From assembly GCA_027627225.1 (NCBI GenBank), contig CM051038.1, forward strand, positions 42,279,348 through 42,343,347: a stretch of DNA of 64,000 bases, read 5' to 3'. How positions within the stretch are numbered: the stretch's first letter is position 1; each line of letters starts with the position of its first letter. A program made the position numbers and the translations under genes. This DNA comes from Congeria kusceri (Eukaryota; Mollusca; Bivalvia; Myida; Dreissenidae). Below the pieces are notes generated by a model that was not told the origin of the DNA, searched no databases, and saw only the letters and a list, made by a program, of their open reading frames with translations. This document shows, piece by piece, positions 48,355 to 60,295 of this stretch.

Positions 48355-49141
48355 TATAACAAGGTCAAATTACACCAAAACGGAAGTCAGTGGCGGATTC
48401 GTGGTCTAGCGGTAACGCACTGGCTTCACATCCCAGGGGTCGCAGGTTCGAACCCCCGCTACACCCTAACCTACTAATTCGTCGTTCGCATGAGACGTTA
48501 AACCGAGGTGCAGTGTACTAGGTGCTTCACACCGGGCACTAAAAGACCCAGGGTCGTCTCTGGAACCGGGCGTCTCCTGTATCTTGCACTATCCCCCCGT
48601 AACCCAACTAACAAGTCTTCTGGGGGCGATGGCCATATGGGAGAGAATCCCGGAGCACTCGATAAAAATGTACTACACACACACACACAAAACGGAAGTC
48701 ACATCCTCAGGGTTACATGCTGTCAGTTAGATAATAAACACATATGGTTCAGTGTATAATGCATAAGATTTTTAAAATACAGTTTAAATGTCATGTTTTG
48801 GTATCAATTTCAAGGTATATATGTAAAAAATAAGAAAAAAGACTGTTTTAGGGATTACTTTATCTTAAATGGTTCCCAGCTTCATAACTTTTGGCCCATG
48901 TATTTATGCACAAAATGGCAGCCCCCATGCCTGTCAAAACCGGTGTGTTTATTCTAAGGTAAATATTTTGAGTTACAACGTATAGACATGTTGTTTTTTC
49001 AAAAGGTTATGGCCTTATCTTTCCAACAATGTATGGTGATATATTGGGAAGTCGCTTGGTCATGGTGAAAATTGAGATCAAACATTGAATATGTTATATG
49101 TAACAATGAAGGAATTTATTTGCGCATGCGTAACCACAATA
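48355..49141 (+). repeat. Spacer S between E1 and E2, with inserted SINE
   Basis: Apart from the SINE at 48390-48688, this is the reverse complement of 58340-58810, including AAACGGAAGTCACATCCTCA, GCTGTCAGTTAGATAATAA, CACACCGGTTTTGA-type sequence and TTGCGCATGCGTAACC. No gene was seen in it. Confidence 0.85.
48390..48688 (+). mobile_element. tRNA-derived SINE with 13-bp target-site duplication
   Basis: The head has a Pol III A box (GTGGTCTAGCGG near 48401) and B box (GGTTCGAACCC near 48444). The body has GACGTTAAACCGAGGT and GGGAGAGAATCCCGGAGCAC, and the tail is (AC)n. A 13-base duplication AAAACGGAAGTCA lies at 48377-48389 and 48689-48701. The paralogous spacer at 58785-58800 has this site once, without the insert. 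The head resembles a tRNA, but no folded tRNA is expected to function. Confidence 0.92.
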
Positions 49142-51145
49142 GGCCTTTCCCAAAACTAGGTTACTTCCCTTGCGTAATCACGAGTGATGTCCCTTGTTCA
49201 CTTCCGGCGACGTTTAATAATTATAATGCGGGATAAGCGTATTGATATTTACCGAAAATCATGCAATAGATTTGATTTTCAATCTTAAAATTGTGTTTAT
49301 GTCGTATTTTTTTTTTTTACAAATATCAACATTCGTATATAATATTCACCATGTTATTTTATTTATCAATAATAATTATTTTGATTTTAAAAAATATTGT
49401 CTACTATTTGCAGATTGACAAACAAACTGTACACAGTACGTTTAACGGTTATTATGCACCAAAACACAAAAAATAGCGATTTCAGTATCTAAACAACATA
49501 TGCCTTCATCATGTATTAAATTTGCATTATTAAATAAAATAAATAAAAAGCTGTTTTTAGTAAAATGATTTTGCTAAGTAACTCTAAGCTAACATTCTTC
49601 TGGCGACTTAAATTACGAACATAAGGTATCATCACAGAAAGTTTGAGCGTAATTCCGATGTTTTTGGCAGCAACTTCTTATATGAATTCCATACACATTT
49701 GTGTTCAACTTTAAAGCTTTTTTTGTTGCAGATATTCTTGTTGTGTGCTAAATATTATATGGTGCCTGAACAGGCTCCGCTTTAATCTTGAAATATAATG
49801 CAACAAAACAACTATCTTTTTAATAACTGTTAACACAATATTACAATAACTAACGATGATGTCATGATGTCACTCATCATTAAATGTTATAACTGATGTT
49901 GTATTAAAGAGATTAAGAAAGTTATTTGTTTAATATTGTGTCATGTGCTTAAACAATGTTCATGATAACTTCATATAATCAACGAAACAAATAACACCCG
50001 ACCCAGTGGGTCTATATGTATCCAGTAAATATATATGTCGTGATAATTATGTACATAATAGGGTGAGTATCTATAATAAAACAGACATAGATATATACAT
50101 TTTGTAACAAGTTTACAAAATTCAGAGTAAGTAATTAGCTAAGCCAACAGAAGAGTCTAATATATGTTTGAAAAAATATGTTATACTTGTTGAGTCTGTT
50201 TGATCAAGTATTTAGTTTTCCTTCATGTATATAACTCTAACTGAGATAATTTCTTCATTTCTGCCGGAATCCTGGTAAACAAACAACATTTTATTCTCGC
50301 AGCAGCTAAGGTAATTCCCGTATGTTTCAGAAAAACAAAACACGATGTGCTCTTAAATGTTCACCACCTGTCAATTCTTCAGAATTGAAAATTAAATGCT
50401 GTGCTATATTATTGCACTCTTCAATTTAAACCAATTTATTAATTCGAAAAAGTGTTAAATGCTTTTAATTATGATCTGTTCTGTTCAATAAGGTTGCGAA
50501 ATTTCATAGGGTGATAGGCAAAGAACAACTACGGAGACAACAACATTTTAAAATGTGAGATAAACTTTAATTTATGTCGCAAACAATGGAGACGAACTGT
50601 GACATGTAAGTTGTTTCTGCATGTAGATCTTTATCAACAATGCATTACGCAATTGCACGGATTAGCGGTATTGTTCTAAGGGCAATTTGATAAGATCCCA
50701 GCGGTTTGTGGCTTTGGCATTTTTATGACCCCCTCTTCAGTCAGATAACTAAGTACACTTTAAGAGAGCACGTGGTGGTATTTATGCATGGAAAGCAACC
50801 GTTTAAGACGAGACAAGGAGACTACTTCTTTTTTTTATCCGAATACCTGTCATTCGGACATGTGGCCTTAGTAATGAGTTTAAAACGATACTACATTTAG
50901 TTATAATAATTTATGTTTGTAAGATATATCCTCTGTGAGTTTTTTTTATAATATTTAATAAAAAACATATGGTTTTAAAAATTTCCGTTCCAAGTTTTGA
51001 AAGCCGCTTAGTCTTAGATCTATAATACTATATATGGCAAGCTAGGGAAAACGTCGCCGGAAATCGGGTTTCAAATATGGCGGATGTGAGTTCGCAATTA
51101 CGGGAGGTAATTTCCAAGGGAGATCACCTAGTTTTGGGAAATGTC
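49142..51145 (+). mobile_element. GGCC-TIR element E2
   Basis: It is collinear with E1 from GGCCTTTCCCAAAACTAGGT to a right end reading GTTTTGGGAAATGTC, whose last bases have drifted from GGCC. TA lies at 49140-49141 and 51146-51147. It has no credible coding frame in its 2004 bp. Confidence 0.8.
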
Positions 51146-51147
51146 TA

Positions 51148-51290
51148 TTGTTGCCCCCACAGTAGCAGTTATGATGTTAAGTTATCTGTTGGAAAGGGCT
51201 GTACTGTAATATAACGTTGTAGTTAGGGAAACTCGATGAACGATTCAATTAAGGTCTTTCGCTAACGTGACGTGAGTATTCAATGTGTAC
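51148..51290. other. Short unique sequence after E2
   Basis: Nothing recognised. Confidence 0.4.
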
Positions 51291-51890
51291 TCATACGTAC
51301 ATATTAATTGCAAAAAAAAATGTTATTGTGCATTGTACTTTCTCACCACTTCTTCTGTCTTGCGATGAATAAAGGTGAGGTATCGAAAACATTACACCAT
51401 CAATACATTAATATATAAACCTGTTAAAAATATCAGTAAAGGTAGGGAGTTTTAACAGAAAAGTCAATTGAGAGTTATGGTTCTTGTAAGACATACCTCT
51501 CATAATGTCTTCAATCGTTATTTAAAGAATCAACAAATTGTCTTGGACAATACAAATCTCAATTAAGTGATGTTTATTCACAAAATTACAAGTCAGTTAT
51601 GTTGTTGCACGAACCATATTTTTTACTAACGATGTTTCATTTTGGCGCATTTTTCAGAAACTCTTAATGCATTTGGCTATAGGCTTCAGCTAAAAATTCA
51701 ATGACTGTGTTAATTAGAATTTTGATATTTAACTGAGATCTTTACATTGAAACCTTGCGTACGGTACATCCTATTGTGTTGATATATCTATATGGGTGCC
51801 TAATACAAGGCATGGACACACGTATTTATCTGTATAGTTCAATGTTGATCTCTGATGTTACCATTAATGTACAGTCCAACTCAAAATGCT
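51290..51890 (+). repeat. ~600 bp direct repeat, copy 1
   Basis: It shares AAAAATATCAGTAAAGGT, TCTTGTAAGA, GTCTTCAATCGTTAT, AATCAACA-ATTGTCTTGG and TGTTACC landmarks, in order, with 52620-53210. Confidence 0.75.
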
Positions 51891-52215
51891 AGCTGTTTTG
51901 AAAATCCCACCATGCATTGCAATATTTTCCTCTTGGCAACTATTTGGCAGCTATTTGACCATGTAGCTTGTATACTGACGTCAACGAAACACATACACAA
52001 TTTCGCTTCAAGCGGGACACGAGTTGAGCTTCACACATTGATCAACGTATATTACTGAACTGTATTGTTTTTAATAACTTACTTATGACATACAGGTTTT
52101 CAGAATCTGTGTTATCAATGATCATCGTATTGTTGATTGTCTATGTTGTGGAAATCTGGACTGTTGCTGATGTGATATCGTTTTCTGTAAACAATGATAA
52201 TGAACATGTCTTACC
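51890..52215 (+). repeat. Direct repeat of 58825-59220, copy 1
   Basis: TGTTTTGAAAATCCC, TGACGTCAACGAAACACATA, GATCATCGTATTGTTG and GTTGTGGAA-GTTGCTGATG occur in the same order on the same strand in both places. Confidence 0.7.
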
Positions 52216-52619
52216 ACCTATAGTGTTGCCGTATTAATGTATAAGTATGCGCATCTGGTCACATTCGCCGTAATAACAATTGTGTCAACAGCTGCATCAA
52301 TTACACGGATAAGATCTCTATTAGACAATTGTATACACACTACCATACATACGTATAGGTAATGTTGGCAAAATTGTGAATGAGCCATACAAAATGTGCT
52401 CGTTTGAAATGTTGACACTATCAGCCATGGTAAGCAGATGGAAGCGGATAAAGTTAGCGACACTCATATCCACTCATAAACAGTTTGTATGAAAATTAGA
52501 CGCACATCGTTTTCATTATAAGTGTGCATTGTTCTCAAGTAAATGCAAGCGAATAAATATAAAACTAGAAATGTTTCCACAGTGACTGACAAGGTTGTCA
52601 CCACTTTGCCTTTACTATA
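52216..52619. other. Anonymous sequence
   Basis: No supported gene or repeat was seen. Confidence 0.45.
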
Positions 52620-53210
52620 CGTTTTCCTATATACGTATACTGTATATATCAGAAGAAAGATAATGCCCGTGCATTGTACTGTCTCTCAACGCGTTCTATC
52701 TTCCTTTGAAGAACGTGGGTTATCAAACACACAAAACCATCAATATCTTAATCTAGAGTCATGACAAAAATATCAGTAAAGGTGTGGAGGGTAATTAAAC
52801 AGACTGGGCATTTGAGAGGTATGTTTCTTGTAAGATACCCCCTCGTGTTGTCTTCAATCGTTATGTAAGGAATCAACAGATTGTCTTGGGCAATACGAAC
52901 TACAATAAAGGTAGTAACTCGCAAAATTTCACGTCATATATATATTTGCACGAACACTATTTACTATAGCTATATGCTTCAGACGCGAAATTTCATGTGT
53001 TTATTTGTCCTTTAATATCTAACCTTCTAAACCGTGCGAACACCGTATTCTATGTTGATGGTGATCATGGTGATCATGGTTTGCCAAGGTTTCCCAAGCA
53101 GAATCGCATGACTCATGTAAAATATATAGCCCGGTCAACACACATTTATTTGTATATTTCAACTTTACCCTCTGAGTGTTACCTTGACATTCATGCTTCA
53201 GACAAACTCA
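52620..53210 (+). repeat. ~600 bp direct repeat, copy 2
   Basis: Partner of 51290-51890. It directly abuts the left end of element E3. Confidence 0.75.
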
Positions 53211-53261
53211 ATATAGGCCTTTCCCAAAACTAGGTGATCTTCCTTGAGAATTACCTCCCGT

Positions 53262-54512
53262 TATCAATCTGTCAAATCATGTGTAAAGCATTGTAATACC
53301 TATTCAGATTACTTTAATATAGCAGTAGGTTTAAGACAGGGGGAGATAATGTCACCGATACTATTTTCACTTTTCGTAGATGATTTAGAAATGTTTCTGC
53401 AAAATAGACATTGTGCTGGAATTAATCTACAAGATATATGTTTGATTTTATTGCTTTTTGCAGATGACATGGTTGTAATTGGTGAAACGCCTGAAGATTT
53501 ACAAATGTCTCTAAATTGTCTTTATGACTATTGTAATACATGGGGCTTACAAGTCAATATAGCAAAAACCAAAATTGTTGTTTTCCGTAAACAAGGAGGT
53601 ACAAAACGTAATGAGAAGTGGATGTATGGAAATGAATACCTAGACATGGTTAACGATTTTATCTACCTAGGTGTAACACTGAATTATACCGGAAATTTTA
53701 ATCTTAATACTAATAATTTACGTGGTAAAGGTCTAAAGGCACTAAACACATTGCTATCAAATTTGAAAACATATGATTGTAAACCAAAGGTAGCCTTACA
53801 GTTATTTGATGCTTTTGTTTCGCCAATTATTACATACTCATGCGAAATATGGGGTTTCTCTAAGTCTAGCGAGTTAGAAAAATTACACCTAAAATTCTGC
53901 AAGGCTATTCTTGGTGTCAGAAAATCAACTTCAAATGTTGCCGTATACGGCGAACTTGGTAGATACCCGTTACATGTTAGCAGATATGTACGCATTATCA
54001 AATATTGGTTTAAACTTACTAAAAGTGACAATATAATACTGCGATCAATCATGGAAGATGGTCTGACTGATTTAAATAATAACAAGATAAATTGGTTTGG
54101 AAAGGTTAAGGACCTACTCTCTAGATATGGATTTAATTATGTATGGGACAATAACTCACTAATAAATGAACGTAATTTTTTGTCTTTGTTTAAGCAACGA
54201 GTTATTGATGAATACTTACAAGAGTGGCAACGTGACGTGACTGATAATAGAGTTTTGATTTTGTATAAAGCAATAAAAACAACATTTTCATTTGAATCAT
54301 ATTTAGAAACAATCGTATCAAGAAATTTGAGAACAGCGATTACAAAACTACGTCTTTGTGCACATAATCTGAGAATACAAACTGGTAGATACGATCAGGT
54401 AGATAGAAACATGCGACTTTGTCAATTATGCCAAAATAATGAAGCGGAAGATGAATTCCACTTCTTGTTGAAATGTACTACATTCGTTCAAATAAGAGAA
54501 AAATATATTTAA
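53262..54512 (+). CDS. LINE ORF2 3' part: reverse transcriptase and C-terminal zinc motif
   Basis: About 416 codons are open after the insertion junction. RT blocks are GLRQGEIMSPILFSLF, LLFADDM with the catalytic Asp pair at residues 68-69, and WGLQVNIAKTKIVVF. Further along are a NDFIYLGV thumb block, YSCEIWGF, and a Cys-rich end LCQLCQ...FHFLLKC (CX2C...H...C). This order fits jockey/CR1/RTE-type elements that use reverse transcription at the target site. An in-frame TAA at 54510-54512 ends it early; the same frame continues open for 45 codons to TAA at 54648-54650, with content fitting the family's usual C-terminus. The N-terminal endonuclease and first RT blocks are absent (5' truncation), so it is not autonomous. 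Confidence 0.88.
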   Translation, partial: YQSVKSCVKHCNTYSDYFNIAVGLRQGEIMSPILFSLFVDDLEMFLQNRHCAGINLQDICLILLLFADDMVVIGETPEDLQMSLNCLYDYCNTWGLQVNIAKTKIVVFRKQGGTKRNEKWMYGNEYLDMVNDFIYLGVTLNYTGNFNLNTNNLRGKGLKALNTLLSNLKTYDCKPKVALQLFDAFVSPIITYSCEIWGFSKSSELEKLHLKFCKAILGVRKSTSNVAVYGELGRYPLHVSRYVRIIKYWFKLTKSDNIILRSIMEDGLTDLNNNKINWFGKVKDLLSRYGFNYVWDNNSLINERNFLSLFKQRVIDEYLQEWQRDVTDNRVLILYKAIKTTFSFESYLETIVSRNLRTAITKLRLCAHNLRIQTGRYDQVDRNMRLCQLCQNNEAEDEFHFLLKCTTFVQIREKYI

Positions 54513-54990
54513 AATTATTATAGAATCAGGCCTAGTATGTTCAAACTCACGCAATTGCTAAATACACAGAATAAAAGTGAAATGTTTAGGTTAAGCAAGT
54601 ACATATCAGAGGCATTAAGTATTCGCCAAAATATTATGATGAACAATTAATAACAGATGTTTGCATATATGTGCATATTGATGTATATCTGTAAACATGT
54701 TCTATACCACTACTGCTTAATTAATTTGATATTCATGTGGCTATAGTTATATAATTGTTGTTTACTTCAAATGGACACACGAAAACAGTTCCATTTTAAA
54801 TAGATGTACTATTCTTATGAGTGAAAATGCAAGTTTCATTTATATTTAGACAAGTTCATCCAGTTTTAGAAATATTAAAATAAATTATCACTTACTATAA
54901 TGTATAATGTACAATGTATTATTGTTAAACACTAGAAACTGTAAAGTTTATGTGTAATAAAATTTATGTTCTGTTCTGTTCTGTTCTGTT
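53264..54990 (+). mobile_element. 5'-truncated non-LTR retrotransposon inserted in E3
   Basis: The insert begins at TCAATCTG, runs through the RT frame and a ~330-base 3' untranslated part, and ends in a (TTCTG)n tail at 54968-54990. It splits CTCCCGTTATTGCG of element E3. A long target-site duplication is not visible; at most GTTA could be shared between both junctions. Confidence 0.9.
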
Positions 54991-56650
54991 ATTGCGAATT
55001 CACATCCACCATATTTGAAACCCGACTTCCGGCGACTTTTTCCCCAGCTTGCCATATAAAGCATTATAGATCTAAGACCAAGCGGCTTTCAAAACTTATA
55101 ATAGAAATTTTTGAAACCATATGTTTTTGATTAAATATTAATAAAAAACTCATAGAGGATATATGTTACAAAAATGATTTATTAGAACTAAATGTAGTAT
55201 CGTTTTAAACTCATTACTAAGGCCACAGGTATCCGGAAAAAATGTAGTCTCCTTGTCTCGTCTTAAACGGTTGTTTTCCATACATAAATACCACGAATGT
55301 TCTCTTAATGGATACATAGTTATCTGTCTGAAGAGGGGGTCTTAGAAATACAAAAGCCACAAACCTCGGAGATCATATTAAATTGCCCTTAGAACAGTAC
55401 CGCTAATCCGTGCAATTGCGTATTGCATTGATGAAAACGATCTACATGCAGAGACAACTAGCATGTCACACTTCGTCTCCATTGTCTGAGTCTCAAATTA
55501 ATGTTTATCTCACATTTTAAAATGTTGTTGTCCCCGTTGTTGTTCTTTGCCTATCACCCTATGAAATTTCGCCATCTTATCGAACAGAACAAAACATAAT
55601 TAAAAGCATTAGGCACTTTTTCGAATTAATAAATTGGTTTAAATTGAAGAGTGAAATAATATAGCACAGCATTTAATTTTCAATTCTCAAGAATTGAAAG
55701 GGGTGAATATTTAAGAGCTCATCGTGTTTTATATTTATTCACACGTATATTAGACTCTTCTGTTATCTTAGTTAATTACTTACTCTGAATTGTGTAACTT
55801 TTTTCAAAATGTAAACATCTATGTCTATATTAATATAGATACTCACCCTATATCTACTTAATTATCACGACGTATCTATTTCCTGGTGACATATAGACCC
55901 ACTGTTTTGTTGATTATATGAAATTATCATGAACATGGTTTAAACACATGACACAATAATAAACAAATTACTTACTTAATCACTTTAATACAACATCAAT
56001 TATTACATTTAATGAGGAGTGTCATCATCTTTAGTTATTGTAATATTGTGATAACAGTAATTAAAAAGATAGTTGTTTTGTTACATTATATTTCAAGATT
56101 AAAGCGAAGCATGTCCAAGCACCGTATAATATTTAGCACACAACAAGAATATCTGCAACGAAAAAAGCTCAAAGTTAAACGCAAATGTGTATGGAATTCA
56201 AATAAGAAGTTGCTGTCAAAAACATCATAGTTACGCTCAAACTTTCTGTGACGACACCTTATTTTCGTAATTTTAGTCGCCAGAAGAATGTTAGCTTAGT
56301 TTTACTTAGCAAAATCATTTTACTAAAAACAGCTTTTTTATTTATTTTATTTAATAATGCAAATTTAATAGAGGATGAAGGCATAGATTGTTTAGATACT
56401 GAAATCGCTTTTTTGTGTGTTTTATTGCATAATAACCGTATTAACGTACTGTGTACAGCTTGTTTGTCAATCTTCAAAGAGTAGACAATATTGTTAAAAA
56501 TCAAAATGATAATTTAATTACATTGATAAATAAAGTACACGGTGTATATTATATACGAATGTTGATATTTGTAAATTTATTTTTTCAACATCAACACAAT
56601 TTTAAGATTGAAAATCAACTATATTGTACGTTTTTCGGTAAATATTAATG

Positions 56651-58339
56651 GGCCTTTCCCAAAACTAGGTGATCTCCCTTGGAAATTACCTCCCGTTATT
56701 GCGAAGTCACATCCGCCATATTTAAAACCCGATTTCCGGCGACGTTTTTCATTACTTGCCATATAAAGTTTTATAGATCTAAGACCAAGCGGCTTTCAAA
56801 ACTTGTAAAGGAAATTTTTAAAACCATGTTTTTGATTAAATATTATAAAAAACTCATAGAGGATATATCTTACAAAAATAAATTATTAGAACTAAAGGTA
56901 GTATCGTTTTAAACTCATTACTAAGGCCACATGTCCGTATAACAGGATTCGGAAAAAAGTAGTCTCCTTGTCTCGTCTTAAACGGTTGTTTTCCATACAT
57001 AAATACCACCACATGTTCTCTCAATAGATACTTAGTTATCTGACTGAAGAAGGGGTCATAAAAATACCAAAGCCACAAACCCCTGGGATCTTATCAAATT
57101 GCCCTTAGAACAATACCGCTAATCCGCGCAATTGCGTAATGCTGTGATGATAAAGATCTACATGCGAAGACAACTAACATGTCACAGTTCGTGTCCATTG
57201 TTTGCCTCCCAAATTAAAGTTTATCTCACATTTAACAATGTTGTTGTCTCCGTTGTTGTTCGTTGCCTATCACCCTATGAAATTTCGCCACCTTATTGAA
57301 CAGAACAGAACATAATTAAAAGCATTAGGCACTTTTTCGAATTAATACATTTGTTTAAATTGAAGAGTGAAATAATATAGCACAGCATTTAATTTTCAAT
57401 TCTGAAGAATTGAAAGGTGGTGAACATTTAAGAGCTCATCGTGTTTTGTTTTTCTAAAACATACGGGAATTACCGTAGCTGCTGCGAGTAAAATGTTGTT
57501 TGTTTACCACGATTCAGACAGAAATGAAGAACTCTTCTATTGGCTTAGTTAATGACTTACTCTGAATTGTGTAGATACTCACCTTATTATGTTCATAATT
57601 ATCACGACATAACTATTTCCTGGTGACATATAGACCCATTGGGTTGAACATTGTTTAAACACATGACGCATTAATAAACAAATTACTTACTTAATCTCTT
57701 TAATACAACATCAGCTACAACATTTAATGAGGAGTGACATCATCTTTAGTTATTGTAATATTGTGTTAACAGTAATTGAAAAGATAGTTGTTTTGTTACA
57801 TTATATTTCAAGATTAAAGCGAAGCCTGTTCAAGCACCGTATCATATTTAGCACACAGCAAGAATATCTTCATCGAAAAAAGCTGTAAAGTTAAACACAA
57901 CTGTGTATGGAATTCAAATAAGAAATTGCTGTCAAAAACATCGGAATTACGCAAAGCTTTTCTGTGATGATACCTAATTTTCGGAATTTTAGTCTCCAGC
58001 AGAATGTTAGCTTCTAGTTACTTAGCAAAATCATTTTACTAAAACAAGCCTTTTATTTATTTTATTTAATAATGCAAATTTAATACATAAAAATCAAAAT
58101 AATAATTTAATCAAATTGATAAATAAAGTACATGATGCATATTATATACGAATGTTGATATATGTAAATTTATTTTTACGACACCAACACAATTTTAAGA
58201 TTGAAATCAAATATATTGCATGTTTATCGGTAAATTTCAATACGCTTATCCCGCCTTATGATCAATACAAATCGCCGGAAGTGAACAGGGGACATCACTC
58301 ATGATTACGCAAGGGAAGTAACCTAGTTTCGGAAAGGCC
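56651..58339 (-). mobile_element. GGCC-TIR element E4, inverted
   Basis: It starts GGCCTTTCCCAAAACTAGGT and ends ACCTAGTTTCGGAAAGGCC, followed by TA (58340-58341). Orientation is opposite to E1 and E2. At 1689 bp it is shorter than E1 and E2 because of internal deletions (for example near 57590). It is joined directly to the truncated end of E3. Confidence 0.8.
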
Positions 58340-58810
58340 TATTCCAGGTTACGCATGCGCAAATAAATTCCTTCTTTGTTGCATATAAAATATTCAAAAT
58401 TTGATCTCACTTTTCACCATGGCCAAGCTACTTTCCAATATATCACCGTCCATTGTTGGGATGAGGACATAACCTTTTGAAAAAAACAGAATGTCAAAAA
58501 TTCTATGCGTTGTAACTCAAAATATTTACCTTAGAAAAAACACACCGGTTTTGACGGACATGGAGGCTGCCATTTTGCGCATGAATAGATGGGCCAAACG
58601 TTATGACGCTGGGAACCACTAGACAAAAAGTAGTGCACAAACACAGCCTTTTTTTCTTATTGCTTACATATATGCTTTTAAAATGATATCAAAACATATC
58701 ATTTAAACTGTATTTTACAAATTATATTCATCCTGCACTCAACCATTTGTGCTTATTATCTAACTGACAGCATGTAACTCTGAGGATGTGACTTCCGTTT
58801 TGGGGTGATT
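58340..58810 (-). repeat. Inverted copy of spacer S (SINE-free)
   Basis: Reverse complement of 48355-49141 without the SINE. It preserves the pre-insertion site of the SINE at about 58785-58800. Confidence 0.85.
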
Positions 58811-58824
58811 AGACCTTCCAATTG

Positions 58825-59240
58825 TTTTGAAAATCCCCACAAGCGTGACAATACACAATGTATTATGCTCTCGACAATTTTTACTTTAGAACTGACATCG
58901 ACGAAACACATACAATATGTACCACGTCTTACAATTAGCCTTTTCTTGGGAAAAATGTTAATGAAATATCCGAAGTATAATATAAAAATATACTGAATCA
59001 TTGGCGGTAAATTTTAGTTGTTTCATCGTCATGGAACTGCGGTGTATTAATTCAGACATTGAAGTGTATGTACATTTGCAAGTCTATGTTTATTCGGTCC
59101 ATCTTAATTACTTACGGTTGATATACACCTTATCAAGATGTTCGTTATCGATCGTCGTAGTGTTGCTTGTCTTTGTTGTGGAATTCTTGGTTGTTGCTGA
59201 TGGGATATATTTTTTGTTAATATGATAATTAAAACTTATA
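58825..59240 (+). repeat. Direct repeat of 51890-52215, copy 2
   Basis: The same ordered landmarks as in 51890-52215. Its position right after the inverted spacer shows that segments here have been shuffled, not only inverted. Confidence 0.7.
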
Positions 59241-60295
59241 ATAACCTCTATCACTTTAACCTAATATAATGCTATTTGTATACATTTATTGTTTATATGT
59301 TGCAAACCTACATTCGCGTTACAAATTCATTCATTCTGAACTTCAGTGAAACAACGTAAATGGTTACTGATGTGCTATTCAATACATAAGCATAGGGTCA
59401 TGCAGTAGAACATACGTATAAAATATGAATACACATTTATAAAAATAAAAACAACAACTATACACTCACAAGAGATGGTGGGAAACCAATGTTACAGCAC
59501 TTATTTTTCCTTAAAAAGTGTTGGCAGTAAGTACATGTCTTACCTAACAGGTCTGTAAACCTATTCACGACCTCTGTAACTGTAACCGTGGCGGTGTTTA
59601 AAATTTGTATTGTTTCCTTCATCAGTGACATCCTTTAGAACTAATGTTGCAAAGTCACTGGTTTCTATAAAACAAATCTACCGCCCAAGTACATGCATTG
59701 AGATCAGATATCGTATACATCTAATGTTCGCACAAACTGATACAACACTGCCTTACTGCTAAAATATATGTTATGAAGCGATTATGAATATAACTTTTGA
59801 CGATACACATCCTTGAACATATATCATCCACACTTATCACTATGGTGAAGTGATATTACTATTATATAATTACAAGTTCCTATGGTTTCATAATTTAACA
59901 GTGTTCTGATTGGCTGAAATGCATCATGTGACAGGCTTTTATTTTTCAATGAAGCTGGTTACTTCTATTCATATTCATGAGGGACTACTTTTTATTGTTG
60001 TTTACCTGCAGTGCTGTCACACACAAAAAACACACACACATAGAAATACAGTTTAACAGATTTATTCACATTTATACATGGCATTGTCAAAAAAAAGAAT
60101 TAATAATAAATAAATAAATTATGCATGAAAGAAAAGAAAGAACATAGAGAAAATTCAACACAAACATAAAATAAATACTTCGTGGATAAACATATTTAAT
60201 ATTTATAATTAAATTAATATTTATATTTATCAAAAGAGGAAAAAAAAGAAATTTAACAAACACAAACATAAACATGTACAATTTTACAGTTTAGG
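59241..60295. other. Anonymous AT-rich sequence
   Basis: Only a short (CA)n tract near 60022-60044 was noted. No gene was recognised. Confidence 0.5.

Larger units (their letters stand above)
53216..56650 (-). mobile_element. GGCC-TIR element E3, inverted, interrupted by a LINE
   Basis: The end at 53216 is GGCCTTTCCCAAAACTAGGT and the element is in the opposite orientation to E1 and E2. After 48 bases, at CTCCCGTTA (53263), it is interrupted by a LINE and resumes at TATTGCGAATTC (about 54991). Its other end is missing: the sequence stops at GGTAAATATTAA (56648) where E4 begins, so about 110 terminal bases are lost. Confidence 0.8.

Noticed and set aside
48498..48759. Open frames on both strands at the SINE
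   Set aside because: They are readings of the SINE body and have no independent support.
53684..54085. 133-codon minus-strand frame within the LINE
   Set aside because: It is the antisense shadow of the reverse-transcriptase frame.
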